NCBI GenBank assembly: GCA_016748015.1
Contig: JAAOMT010000239.1
Span: 226,812 to 290,811, forward strand
Length of the DNA stretch: 64,000 nt
Direction: 5' to 3'
From: Geosiphon pyriformis
Taxonomy: Eukaryota; Glomeromycota; Glomeromycetes; Archaeosporales; Geosiphonaceae
The position numbers and the translations under genes were made by a program. The notes beneath the pieces were generated by a model, which worked only from the letters and a program-made list of their open reading frames with translations, made no database searches and was not told the origin of the DNA. This document shows positions 1-11,919 of the stretch, piece after piece. The first letter of the stretch is position 1; every line of letters starts with the position of its first letter.

Positions 1-399
1 ATCTTTTATTTTAATGCACAAAAGAATTTCAGCAGTACAGTATTTTTTATGCATCACACGAAGCGTAAATCTTTTTTATTAGTATTGTTGTTGTTGTTGT
101 TGCTATTTTTCTTGTTTTATAAAGAAATTGAACTACTCATTTAATTTATGTAACAAGAAAATTTGACAATGGGAAACTTATTTGGCGTTTCTGTGCATTA
201 TAGCTACTTAGATTTGTTCATAGTTAAACCTATTTAGTATGATGAATAACGATATGTGAACACAGAGAGATAAGATGAATACTAACTCCACCTTTAAAAA
301 ATTTACTTTCGAAAAAAAAAAACCTTTGTTCTTGTTAAAAACCCTATTCGAATAATAGCCTATACAATTTTATTTAATTTTATTCACATAAAGTTAACC
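1..399 (+). promoter_or_regulatory. 5' flank of kinase gene, shared with a decayed copy
   Basis: AT-rich 5' flank of the kinase starting at 400. Parts of 31-240 are recognisably similar to 11540-11720, upstream of the kinase pseudogene at 11920: both hold a tggcgtttt-like stretch followed by an actatagct/cattatagct block and an aaacctat-tag block. This indicates that promoter and gene were duplicated together. No clear TATA box or other defined site was identified. Confidence 0.4.
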
Positions 400-1897
400 A
401 TGGAAAACAAAGAAATTAAAAGAACAACTCGTCCATACGCTCATAATTGCAATGAGTGTCGACGGTGTCAACAGAGTATTAAAGATAATTATAATCATTG
501 TAGAACATGCCAGTTCATGTTTTTTGAAAAACATTATAAAGACTTTTCAAGTGGCAATGAAGAAGTTGATAAAATAATTAAGAATCCAATCTATATTCCT
601 GATAATTGGAATAGTCAATTGAATTACTATGAATGGATTCCATGGGAGCGTTTGTCGGATATCAACGAAATTGCTAGAGGAGGGTTTGGTATAATTTATA
701 AAGCAACCTTAATTGATGGATTAATTGATGTAGAAAGTATAAAATATCATGGTTCAATGGAATATAAAAGAAAAAGAATAGGATGGGCGGTAGCAATAAA
801 AATTATCCCAACGAACAGTTCAGAAGTGTTTAAAGAGGTAACAAACTATTTATATTTATATATATTAATTTAATTCACATTTACTTATTAGTTATTTACT
901 ATATATATTATCTATTTACTTAATCTTTTTTTACACTGTGTTTTGATAGTTATATATTCAAAGAGCTATGTTTAGTTATAAGGGATATGGAAGTTCTTAT
1001 GTCTCTAAAATATTGGGGATTACGCGAAACGCTGAAACACTCGAGTATGGAATTGTGATGGAGTTTGCCAAAAAGGGAGATATGCGAAAATATTTATCAA
1101 CAAATTTTCATTCTACGAGTTGGTATGATAAATTACACACCGCGTACAGTATAGCTTCTGGACTTGAACATATTCATTCTACTGGTTTGGTTCATCGTGA
1201 CCTACATTCGGGCAACATCCTACAATTATACAATAATACGGTAACTATTGGAGACCTCGGATTATGTCAGCCTACAAACTATGAAGCAACAACAATAACA
1301 GAGGAAAAAAAGATATTTGGAGTGATTCCATATATTCCACCAGAAGTTTTAAGAGGAGAAAAGTTTACAACAGCTGGTGATATTTATAGTTATGGAATGT
1401 TATTATGGGAATTATCAATAGGAAAATCTCCTTTTCATGATTGTCCTCATGACGAAATCCTTATAATGGCTATTTTAAATGGTCAAAGACCTAATATTAC
1501 CTCCCCACTTATTCCACCTTCTATCGGTAAACTCATTAAAAAGTGTTGGGATGCTAATCCTAAGAATCGTCCTACTGCTAGAGAACTTACAGGAAAGTTT
1601 ATGGAACTTCTTGATTTGTATAATAATCATATATTTAGATTGATATACTTTGGGAAATCAAATATACTAACAAAAATAGCAAAAAATGACTCGACAACAA
1701 CAAAGATAGCAATTCATCCAGAAGCAGTTTATACAAGTCGTCTTTTAACTGCTCAAATGGTCAATTTTTCAACAGGTTTGTTTATTTAATTTATAAAATG
1801 ATTCATTTTATTTGCTTTAATTACATATTTTAACTTTCTTTTTAAATAATTAGTCTATTTGCCTGAGAGTAAAAAAGTTGAAGAAAATTTTGAATGA
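400..1897 (+). CDS. TKL-type protein kinase with N-terminal zinc ribbon, intact, 3 exons
   Basis: Exons 400-837, 950-1775 and 1854-1897 (introns GT-AG, 112 and 78 nt) give 435 aa. Residues 17-37 carry C17-x2-C20-x2-C23 and C34-x2-C37, a probable zinc ribbon. The E-W-I-P-W linker follows at 78-82, then the kinase domain: glycine loop G-G-F-G near 94-97, VAIK lysine at K134, catalytic loop H228-R229-D230 with N235, D248-L-G (DLG for DFG), and P-P-E at 276-278. All catalytic residues are present, so it is probably active; substrate unknown. The C-terminal HPEAVYTSRLL motif and the tiny 44-nt last exon (ending VYLPESKK plus seven residues) recur in the neighbouring copies, which supports the splice model. 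Without the last intron the frame would stop at 1789. The fold is TKL-like; the family is greatly expanded in Glomeromycotina (established knowledge). Confidence 0.88.
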
Positions 1898-3695
1898 ATT
1901 TTTAATGTGTAATCGTTTAAATGAGTTTAATCATATTTGTTTCTTTTTAATTATAAATCAATCATAATTAGATTAGAATTATATTATATATTTAGTAAAA
2001 TTATCTTTCATTAATAAAATTTAGATATAAAAAAAATTTTATCATTTATAATATTAATTAAAATATTTAATTATTTGTTTTATATTATTTGTAAAAAATT
2101 AAATTAAATTAAATTAAATTCTAAAAATAGGATGGCTAATAAATGACATCAGTGGTTAATACATGTAACTAACTATGACTAAGTAAATAAATAAGAGTTA
2201 AAAGTAAAATTTTCAACCGTAACAATATGTTTAAAGCTAAATTGGATAATTTTTTTCTAGCCATACAGTTTTTAAGATTAGTAAATTAGTTTTTTTTAGT
2301 TTATAGTTATATTTGTTTTATTTTTTGTTTTCTAATTTTTTTAATGGTTATAATATGTAATTATTTTTTTTAATTCTTAAAAAAATTTAAATATTACAAT
2401 TATTAAAATCAGTACTTTAAGAAATTATTTTATTTGGTAAAAAATCTTTAATTATTAATACTATTTAAATATTAAAATTCAGATTATTCGATTACAGATT
2501 GCAAATAGCTTTACCTTTTTTTTAAGTTATTATTTAAGTCTATAATTAGTCTTAAAGTTTGTAAATTCCATTTTGTTGGTATCAAGTTTTATTTTAAGAC
2601 TTGTGTTTTGTTAATTTTTTTTTGCTATTAAATAAAAAATGTCTTGGAATTCAAAAAAAATATTGCTATTTTTAGCAAAAAATTGAACAAAATGTGTAAA
2701 AAGTAAGTAAGTTTAAAATAATTGTATTTTGATTAAGTACATATATAAAATATTTTATAAAAATAGTTTTTTTTATTAAATTCAATATAATTGAGGTTTA
2801 ATTAGATTTATGTGTTTAACTATATGTAAAAAGTATATAAATTATATCTAATTTAAAACTTTTTGTAATTCTTAAAAAAAAATTTTAATATTTTTATTAA
2901 AATATAATATTATTTAATTTAAAAAATTAAAATAATACTATGAACTAAAAAAATTTTCAAAAATAATTATTAATTATTAGAATAAATAATTTTTATTTTG
3001 ATATTTAATATTAAGTTTTTATGCATAAAGTCTGTATTTTAAATTTTTAAAATACTATTACCAAAATTAAGCTGAATAATTTTTTATTACAAAAAATTTG
3101 GTGTAATTTTTGTTTTGTTTTAAATTTTTATAACATATTTTTTAATAATAAAAAAATTATTGGTTTTATTTAAAATTTATATTATTTTTATAACAAATAT
3201 ACTAATTACAATGTTTAATTTGAATTTAATTGTAAACAATAGCTTTTTTTATAAATAATAATAGTAATAACATTTTATTTATCAAAGTTAGTTTTAATTA
3301 ATATATAATTCAATTGTTTAATATATTGAATTTTAGTTAATTACTACCAGTTTTAAAAGCAAAAGAAGTATGTTTTTATATATAACTTTAATCAATTCAT
3401 TTATTAAGTTATTTGATCTTAAAAACTAGATTAATTAAATAAAAACTCAAGTTTTTTTTTTGATAACATTGTTGATTTAATGATATTTAAAAAACAATTG
3501 TTAAGATTAAATTAACTTATATTATGACTGTGTTTTAGTTTCCATTTTTTTATTGAGATTCATGTAAAATAAATTCCCTTGTAAGAAATGATATAATATG
3601 GGTTAATTACATGAATAAAGGTAGTATGTGCAGCTAAGAAAATTTTAAAATTAACTTTTTAATGCATATCAATTGGAATAGTTTTTTTAGGATAA
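1898..3695. other. Intergenic, AT-rich
   Basis: About 1.8 kb of very AT-rich sequence with homopolymer A and T runs and a short AAATT tandem near 2100-2118. No reading frame with domain-like content or recognisable repeat was seen. Confidence 0.6.
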
Positions 3696-4090
3696 TTATG
3701 GAAAATTTGCATATGCTACATAAGAATCTCTCTTTAAGTTGCCATTGCTAATGCCATTAGACCGACCGTGATTGAAGTTGTCATTGTTATTTCCATTCAA
3801 GTTACTATAATTGAAGTTACTATTATTGTTTCCATTTTTGCTGTCAAGGTTACCATTTCTATTATTGTTTCCGTTGCTACTGCTGCATTTTTCGAGCTCC
3901 AAGTTTTTGATTCCCATTGTCGGCACCCTTACACAAATAACCATTGAATATATCATTGTTTTTTCCGTTATTGAGGTTACCACCATTACCGCTGTCATCA
4001 CTATAGAGATTACTTCGGCGTTTTTCATGGGCCAAAAGCGAGAAAAGCAGCATAAGATAAAACAAATATTATAAGAGTTTTCTTTGCCAT
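3696..4090 (-). pseudogene. Broken gene for a secreted Asn/Gly-rich protein
   Basis: On the minus strand an ATG at 4090-4088 starts a classic secretory signal (MAKKTLIIFVLSYAAFLAF), which stops after two more codons. A second frame picks up immediately with AHEKRRSNLYSDD and an N/G-rich stretch, stops near 3877, and a third frame continues with NGNNN-type repeats (N, G, S rich) to a stop at 3696. The three pieces join smoothly in composition if two single-base shifts are allowed, near 4028 and 3885. Dibasic sites (EKRR, LKRD) precede SNLYSDD and the final peptide DSYVAYANFP, resembling Kex2-type processing sites. It could be a decayed secreted peptide precursor. The alternative is chance low-complexity frames, but the signal peptide makes that less likely. 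Family not recognised. Confidence 0.5.
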
Positions 4091-4100
4091 TTAAAGTCAT

Positions 4101-6012
4101 AAGGATTTAGAATTTGAAATTTAATAAGATGAAGTTTTTGTTGAGAAAAAAATGGCTCTTTATATTTTTCAAATTTTAGGTTTTCCAAGAAATTCAATCT
4201 TTTTCAGATGCTTAAACAGAGTATTAACTATTAATCCCCTTTTCAGTGTAGCAAAAATATTTTTATAATCTCATTTATAACGTATTATTGTTATTTGAAA
4301 TGCCAAGCAACTTTAGTAAATTTTCTATTATTCTGTACAACTGAAAAATTTTCGAGTTTAGCACAAATTATCACCATTGAAATTTTGGAGCAAAGCCTTT
4401 AAGGTTTAAACCTCAATTTTTTATAGTAACATAATGAAACCACTATCTGTGACTTTGAATTTAGACTATTTTAATTGCTTTAGTAAAATGACATTTACCA
4501 ATTTGATTTTTTAAGATAAAGATTGATTGGAATCCTTTTCTAATTTGAAATAGCAAATACATTAAACTGATCATGATCATAATTTTCAGGTTTTGAGGCT
4601 ACTGACAATAATTTTACTTTCTTAATTGAGGTTTTATTAATTTAGTTTTTTTAAATGAGCTTATCCAGAGATTAAGGCAGAGTATTTCTTTTTCAAGCAG
4701 GATCTCATTAAATGACTTTTTTTACCTTTTTAGGCCTTGAGCTATTAATTTACAGAGTAAACTTGCTAAACAAGAATACGGAGTAATATATTATTTAGAT
4801 ACCCACTTTTATAAGCCCCAATGTACAATTAGTGATATATTACTTTTACTAAATAAAACATATTTAAACTAATAAATAAACAAGGATTACCTAATTTTTG
4901 AGCCTAGTGACAATATTCTTTATTAGAATTTTATTGATTACCTTTTTTCGCCTTTTTAATTGACGAATGAATTTACGAATTCAAGCTGTCTACATATTTC
5001 ACAAAAATTATTTATTATTGTTATTATTATTTTCTTATAGGATTTTTACATATTATGATATCCATGTATACGCAAAAATCTATTGATTTTATCAATGTTA
5101 ACAAAGCAAACTGTGAATATTGGTGCTGTATCATTTTGTTTGACGGTTAACTTTGTTCTTTATCTCCAAGCTTTCTAGCAATTAAAACACTCTTTCAATA
5201 AAGAAAATATGGAGAATATTAGATATAAAATTTCAAACAGAGTAATTTAAAAATATACTTTTAACCTAAAATAAAATAAGTTCATAGATCTTAAGAAGAA
5301 CTTAAGATAAAGCAAAGAGGCAACAAATCTAGGTCTCTAAAGCAGTAAAATTTACAAGTGGTTCTTAAGATCGGAGAATATCGCATTGAATTTTTGTTTA
5401 ATAGTTCATAATTCTAATTCTTGAATCTTAATTTACTCAATTATTAGCCCTTAAGACATGTAAGTAGCATTTATCCAAAATTATTATTTCATTTCCGACA
5501 AAAAAACCTTTTGTTTTTTCAAAGTTTGTGACGTTATAGTGTCAGATATAAAATGGATTACAAAAAGATTTAGGAGATAATTTTAAAAAATGACTGCAAA
5601 AGGCTTTAAAAATAATATTTAAAAAAAAAGTAAATTAATAACAAAACTTTATTGAATTAGGTACAATAAACTTTTGTTTTTTTCATGCATTTCCAAAGTT
5701 ACAACACAACTTTTATAAATTGCTTCTGAATAAATGCTCATTTTTTGTTGAAAAATTTGGTGTCATATATTAAAAGCCCAAAAAAATTGTTATTTGTGTT
5801 AAAAATTATAATTAGTTGTCTATTAGTTCATATAATATTTGAAACTCATGACAATAATCAAAAATAAAACCAAGAAGGCTTCATAAAGTAAATTATTAAT
5901 TTCACAAATTGGCATGCAATTCTCTTTAATTAATTCTAGAGACATTCTAAGAGTCATCTAAATATATAGATGGTAAAAATAAGAAAATAAGAAATTAAAA
6001 ATTACAAGATAA
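4101..6012. other. Intergenic, AT-rich
   Basis: About 1.9 kb between the broken secreted-protein gene and the 3' end of the minus-strand kinase. No coding-like frame or defined repeat was found. Confidence 0.55.
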
Positions 6013-7115
6013 TTATGTATATTCTAACTTTTTAAACGTCTTACCTTTAGGGAGATAGACTAATTCTTCCATCCATTTTAATAAATAATAATAATTAAAT
6101 TAAAGAATTAATCAATACAAAAACACTTTTAAATTAGATCAACTAACCTTTAGAAAATTCAACCATTTGAGCAGTTAAAAGACGACTTGTATAAACTGCT
6201 CCCGGATGAATTATTACCCTTGAACCATTTGTCGTTGAGCTTTTTGTGTCGTCCCGCTTTATAGTCTTTTTAAGGGATTGAATAGTTTTTGAAAGTTTTG
6301 TTCTCCAACCGCTTATTTTAATGAGTATATCTGATTTCATGAGGTATCTCCACCTTTTAAACTTATTCTATTAAGTTCTCCTAACTTTTTCCTAACTTCT
6401 TCAGCAGTAGGACGATTCATAGGATTATCATCCCAACACTTTTCAATGAGTTTAGCGTAATAAGATGGAATAAGAGAGGATGTGATTTCAGGTCTGGCAC
6501 CGTTTAAAATGTTCATTATAAGAATTTGGTCATGAGAACGATCATAAAAGGGAGGCTTTCCTGTTGCCAATTCCCATAATAACATTCCTAGACTATAAAT
6601 ATCACCAGCCATCGTAAAATTTTCTCCTCTTAAAACTTCTGGTGGAATGTAAGGAATTACTCCATATATCTTTTTTTCCTCTGTTGTGGTTGCTTCATTT
6701 TTTGTGGGTTGACATAATCCGAGGTCACAAATTCGTGTGCCAAAGAAACCATATTTATATCGGAGGATGTTGCCCGAGTGTAGGTCACGATGAACCATAC
6801 CAGCAGAATGAATATAACCAAGTCCAGAAGCTATAGACCACGTGATTTTTAGTCTTTCAGACCAACTCATAGAATGAAAATTTTTTGATAAGAACTTTCG
6901 CATATCTCCATATTGGGCAAATTCCATTATAATTCCATACTCGGATGTTTCAGTGATTTGCGTAAGTCCCTTTATTCTAGAAATAAATGATAGGTGCCCA
7001 CCCTCAATAAATATAGATCTTTGTATATTTAACTATCAAAAGAGTAAAAGTGAAAGAATGATAATAATTCGATTAAATTAATCAAAATTAAACGTTCAGA
7101 TGAATATAAATAATA

Positions 7116-7190
<75 letters not shown>

Positions 7191-7691
7191 GTAATTGATT
7201 ACCTCTTCAAAGACTTCGTCACTGTTTCGCAAAGATGTCTTTATAAATTTTATTGCTACTGTATTGATCAATTCTCCCCGATACTCATTTTTTTCTCTTT
7301 TATATTCCATTGAACCATGATGTTTTATATTAGACTGATCAATGAATCCATCAATATAGGTTGCTTTATAAATTGTACCGAACCCTCCCTCTCCAATTTT
7401 GCCGATATTTGATAAACGCTCCCAAGGAATCCATTCATAATAATTTAAACTACCATTATTAATTCTACTATATTCATCATTAGGTGGATAATAGATTGGA
7501 ATCTTTATTATTTCATCGACTATTTTGTTGTAGCTTGAAAAGTCTTTGTAAAGTTTTTCAAAAAATATGAATTTGCATATGGCACACTCATTCCCCCTCC
7601 AAACTTCTTGCATGCTTCTTTTACACACTTCACACTCATTGCAATCATGACCAATTTCTGGACGAGTTCTTTGAATTTCAAGGCTTTCCAT
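6013..7691 (-). CDS. TKL-type kinase with zinc ribbon, one single-base frameshift
   Basis: Minus-strand exons 7691-7203, 7032-6148 and 6059-6013, the same three-exon plan as the gene at 400. It starts at the inner ATG (MESLEIQRTRPE), which aligns with MENKEIKRT of that gene; an in-frame ATG also exists at 7721. Zinc-ribbon cysteines, glycine loop GEGGFG, VAIKFIK lysine, HRDLHSGN, DLG and PPE are all intact. The spliced length is 1421 nt, one base short of a multiple of three. The frame stops at 6337, while the continuing frame reads FKRW-Y, which matches FKRWIYF of the copy at 52029. One base therefore seems lost near 6361, after the kinase core. The last exon gives VYLPKGKTFKKLEYT. The first intron contains a long TAA repeat. 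Either a recent pseudogene, a gene with a changed C-terminus, or an assembly error. Confidence 0.75.
7110..7191. repeat. (TAA)n microsatellite in a kinase intron
   Basis: About 80 bases of TAA/AAT repeat, interrupted by single G substitutions near each end, inside intron 1 of the minus-strand kinase. Read through, it would encode poly-tyrosine; the GT donor directly upstream (GAG|GTAATC) shows it is intronic. Confidence 0.95.
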
Positions 7692-8041
7692 AATGTGGTT
7701 AGATAAATTTGAATAAGACATTATGAGAAGAGGGTTTTTTTAAAAATTTTATTGATACTATTTTTAGAATGTAACAAATTAAAAGGGGAAGTTCGTATTT
7801 ACGCTATTTCTTAATGTGAATATATGGTTTAACAAATTAATTAATAGAATGATTTACTTCTTAACCTTAAAAAGTACTTTTTATTCATCAAACAGGATTA
7901 TCTATCTATAGTATAAAAATGACTAGCTCAATTTCCTTGTAGAAAAACAACAAACAATTTGGGTTTCGGGGGTGAAGCATTTACTAGTAATAGAAAAGAA
8001 ATTAGAATAATAAAAATAACAGATTTCTCAAAAGACAATAC

Positions 8042-8540
8042 CTCATGTGAATTAATATTTTGGATGTTTCTAAGATATTTCAACGCAAATTTCGTAACCC
8101 CACTTCTTTCATGCTTTTGATTTTTCTTATCCCTAAATAGAATTCTGCCTTTCGTCCATCTACCTTCTTTAACGATACCAAATCCTCCCTCTCCCACTTT
8201 TATCTAAAAATATGATCTCGTTGAGAAGAATTTATTCTAGGCAGCCTCTGCAGCTTTCAAAGATTTCCTGTGTATGATATATATACTCATTAATATTACC
8301 ATTTTTACTATTCCATGTGTCCCAACTCTTGAAAATCGTGAATATTCACAAGATTTACACCAAATTGGATCTTTTAATGTGCTATAACATTCTGAAAATT
8401 TAGGCAACCCCGCTTTAAAGATATTAGCACTTTCATTAGTATCGCAAAATGGACATATAGGAGATCCCCTAATAGCTATATCCAAGTTACCACATTTAAG
8501 ACACTTGAATTCATCTGAAAGTTGGTCAAAGAAAGCCTCA
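8042..8540 (-). pseudogene. Zinc ribbon plus kinase N-lobe relic (3' part of a Sel1-kinase chimera)
   Basis: Minus strand, continuing the Sel1 relic just upstream. The frame from 8540 reads AFEAFFDQLSDEFKCLKCGN and then CPFC and CKSC, a CxxC-type zinc ribbon. A CLEW-I-like kinase linker near 8240 carries a stop where Trp is expected. A further shift leads to VGEGGFGIVKEG (glycine loop), and the lysine-bearing FALKYLRNI ends at a good donor, GAG|GTATTG, at 8042. No C-lobe exon follows before the next kinase start at 7691, so the kinase is truncated as well as frame-broken. Non-functional. Confidence 0.7.
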
Positions 8541-8650
8541 AAAGCTAAAACTCTCCTTTAGAATTGCCTGGGGATTTTAAACCTCGATTTTGAAATTGCA
8601 AAATGAAACGTTCTAGGTCATTTGATCCTGTAAAGCGAGGTCAAAGGCAT

Positions 8651-9587
8651 TTATATCAGAAAATTACTTCGATAACTTGAGTAATTTGTCTCTGCTGCTT
8701 TCGAATAGATTTCAAAAACTTTTTCAAAGTTTTTTGTGGTTCCCCATCCATTTTGATAGTACCATCTAAGGTTGTTTTGTGCAATTTGATTTCCCACCTC
8801 TGCTACTTTTAAATAGAACTCAAACGGGTCTTCTAGGCTTTTCGCTATTCCCCATCCATTTCGATAAGAAATTTCAATATTGATTTGAGTGCTCGGATTT
8901 TTCACTTTTTCCAGATCATTCACTGTTTGCAGTCCATTTGGATAATATCTTCTAAGTCTGATTTGTGCGATAATAAATCCCGCTTCTGCTCTTTTGAATA
9001 GAGTTCAAATGCTTTTTCCTCATTTTTCGTCGTTCCTCTTCCATTTTGATAACAAAGTTCAAGAGCATATTGTGCAATTGTATTACCCGCCTCTGCTGCT
9101 TTTGAATAGAGTTCAAATGCTTCTTCTGAATGTTTCGTCGCTCCCCATCCATGTTGATAACAAAGTGCGAGACTGTGTTGTGCATTTATATTACCCGCCT
9201 CTGCAACTTTTGAATAGAGTTCAAATTCTTTTTCTCCATCTTGCAAAGTACCAATCCCATGATTATAACAACATCCTAAGAAGAATTGTCCAAAAGAATC
9301 TTCTGCATTCGCTGCTTTCCTGAATTCTAAAAATACTTTTGTTAAATTAGGAATAGCTCCAACTCAACATTCTAAAGAAAACCCGAACAAAGTATAGTCT
9401 ATCGAACGCTTTAAACTTTTATCATTCAAGCAATTGAATAAGTTTTCAGGTGTTTTCTGATTGTGCTCAAGGTATATTTCACCAAGTCGGCTGGGAAAAT
9501 GGTCAAATTTCTTTTCATGACAATCGATGCTCCTTCAAGCCAGTCGAGAGATGAAGCTGAGTTTTCAATTAATGAAGTTGAAGACAT
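8651..9587 (-). pseudogene. Sel1-repeat protein relic
   Basis: Starts at ATG 9587-9585 (MSSTSLIENSASSLDWLEGA). About six Sel1-like units of ~36 residues follow, with the pattern FELYSKAAEAGN-x2-AQ-x2-L-x2-CYQ-x-G-x-GTTKN. It is broken by a frameshift near 9520, a TGA at 9366-9364 and another shift near 8990. Sel1 repeats form alpha-alpha superhelices that bind protein partners; in Glomeromycotina they are often joined to TKL kinases (established knowledge). The kinase part follows directly on the same strand at 8540-8042, so the ancestor was probably one Sel1-zinc ribbon-kinase gene. Confidence 0.75.
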
Positions 9588-11919
9588 GATTTAAATATTT
9601 TGTATGGGTAAAGAAGGGTTTTTAAAGAGTTCTTCTTGCTAATAAATAAGGATTTCAAGCTAGAATCACATTCCCGAAAAGGCTAGGAGTTGAAAAAATC
9701 TGAAATGCTAGAAATAGACACTTATTCGCTTATTAAACAGGCTAACTATGCTTATGGCTATTTTTAAATGAAAACTTTATTGTGATTACTGGTTTTAATA
9801 GCTTATTTATAAATTTTTAAATGCAGAGGGTCTTTTCTAACCCTCTTACAGGAATTAATGCTCTCGCTTTTATCTTGGATTTCAACAAGTCGATGAAACC
9901 AACTTAATTAAAGCATTATTTAGAAACTGCTTTTTAATAAAAAATCTGGCAATTAATTGCCATCTATTTTATTCTTTTAATAAGCTCTAAACCAATCACT
10001 TTATCAAATGAAGACTAATTTTTTTCTTAATTTTGAAATCTATTAATGATATCAAAAATTGTTTCCTGCTGTATCCTAAAGTTATTTTTCAAATACGTTT
10101 CCCATTCGTAAAAATCATGATTTTTCAGTCAAGTTTTTAAATTAAATTCTTCTGATTGTATTATAAAATCCTTGTGGTTGAATTCTTTTAACATGTGTAT
10201 TTTTCATTGGTAAAAATTTAGAAGTAGAAGACTTATTAATGGAACCTCTATCCTTTGTCTAGCACCAATTTGTGGTTGTATATATTATAGTCAAGGGTAA
10301 AAGCAAATTGTAAACTTTATAATAGAGAGCAATAGTCTGCTTACTAATTGACATCAGAAAAACGTGAATATTATTTACATTATTTCGAAATTTAAATAAT
10401 TATTTTTGAAATTTTTAAAAGAAAATAGTTAAATAGAAAAAGATAACTAAAATTCATTATTAATTCAGTTCACTACTCTTATTTATTGGAAATTTGATTT
10501 TAATTTGAAATTTATAAGAGTTAAACATTCAATTTCTTATATAAACCACGCAGCAGAGACTATAATCTTGTAAGTTAAATAGATTATTCCATTGAATGGT
10601 AAACTTTTTATTAAATCTCTAATTTCATAAAGATTTAATTCATGATCTTTAAATAAGCCAACGCAAATAATAAGACGAAATTTGTTATTAAATATTTAGC
10701 TCTAATGGTGATAAACAGGGAGATTTAGGAATTGTGAAATTTTAATATTTCTCGATCATCATTCACGGTTTGACAGGGAATAGATATGAATTTAAAAATA
10801 ATAATGATAATGGCGGGTAATTTTTTATTTAAAACGATGGTTTTAGAGTGATTAAATTCATGTTGGGCTAAACAATTTTAAAATTTGAATCGACCTTTTT
10901 TGCTCTCCAATTAGCTCTTTTGTAAGAAGCTCCTTGTAAATGATATGGCAGAAGAAATTTTCTTAATACATATAAAATTTTTTATATGCAAATACCTCAT
11001 TTGCATAATCAATAATCCGAAAGTTAAGCATCTAATAAGATTTTGATCGAAGCATCCGAAAGCTAACAAAAAGTAATAAAAGTTCTCTATTTTGGTGTTA
11101 GGAAAACTAAAAATAACGAAAAATAATTATTCCAATAGAATATAAATAATTTCAAAAGGTAGGTCTTTTTAATTCGAAATAAAATTATATACTGTTTTTT
11201 TACTGTTAAATTTAAAATTAGAAAGAAAAATTTATCTCAAATTTTTTTCAAAAATTAAAATTTCTATAATGTTGTATTGTACATTTTTTTTGAGTAAAGA
11301 AAAAATTTAGAGTATATTGGAATTTGCTTTACGGTTTAAAACATTTTGAAGATTTTTTTAACTTTCATTCAGTTTAATATATCTTAGTAGTTACGCTTTA
11401 GTTTATAAATCTGTATAAATGCTAAAAAAGTAAAGTCTTGACAAAACAAAATTTTTTAGGTTATAAAAAATAATATTTTGAATCATATCCTTTTATAATC
11501 TATGCCTTCATGAAAGAGGTTTTTAGATGAATTTTAGCAGCATAGTATTTTTGAAATCTTAACGGTTTTATGTTGCTGTTCTACAAAGACATTGAATTAT
11601 TGGTTTAAAATAATTCCCTGTTGTACATTGAAATGGCAACAAGACAATAGGCAATATTTTTGGCGTTTTGTATACTATAGCTGCTTAATATTTATTCATG
11701 GTGAAACCTATGTAGCTAGGATGCTATGTAATTAATTTCAGCAAGGTTGATAAAATTAGGGAGTAATAATTCAATTAAATTATGCGAAATCTGCGTTTAA
11801 AATGCTAAGTTATAAACATACTACAGTTATTAATAAAAGCTTTTAAAAGAAAGTATTTCTCTCAAAATAATATTTGGTCAACACTTTTTTTGATAATATA
11901 TTCAAAATTTATTCACATA
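9588..11919. other. Intergenic; 3' part resembles the flank of the kinase at 400
   Basis: About 2.3 kb of AT-rich sequence. The stretch 11540-11720 is similar to 31-240 and belongs to the duplicated 5' flank of the pseudogene at 11920. Nothing else is recognisable. Confidence 0.5.

Noticed and set aside
7029-7202. Poly-tyrosine extension of the minus-strand kinase frame
   Set aside because: It is the TAA microsatellite of intron 1 read through a GAG|GTAATC donor; the family splices here.
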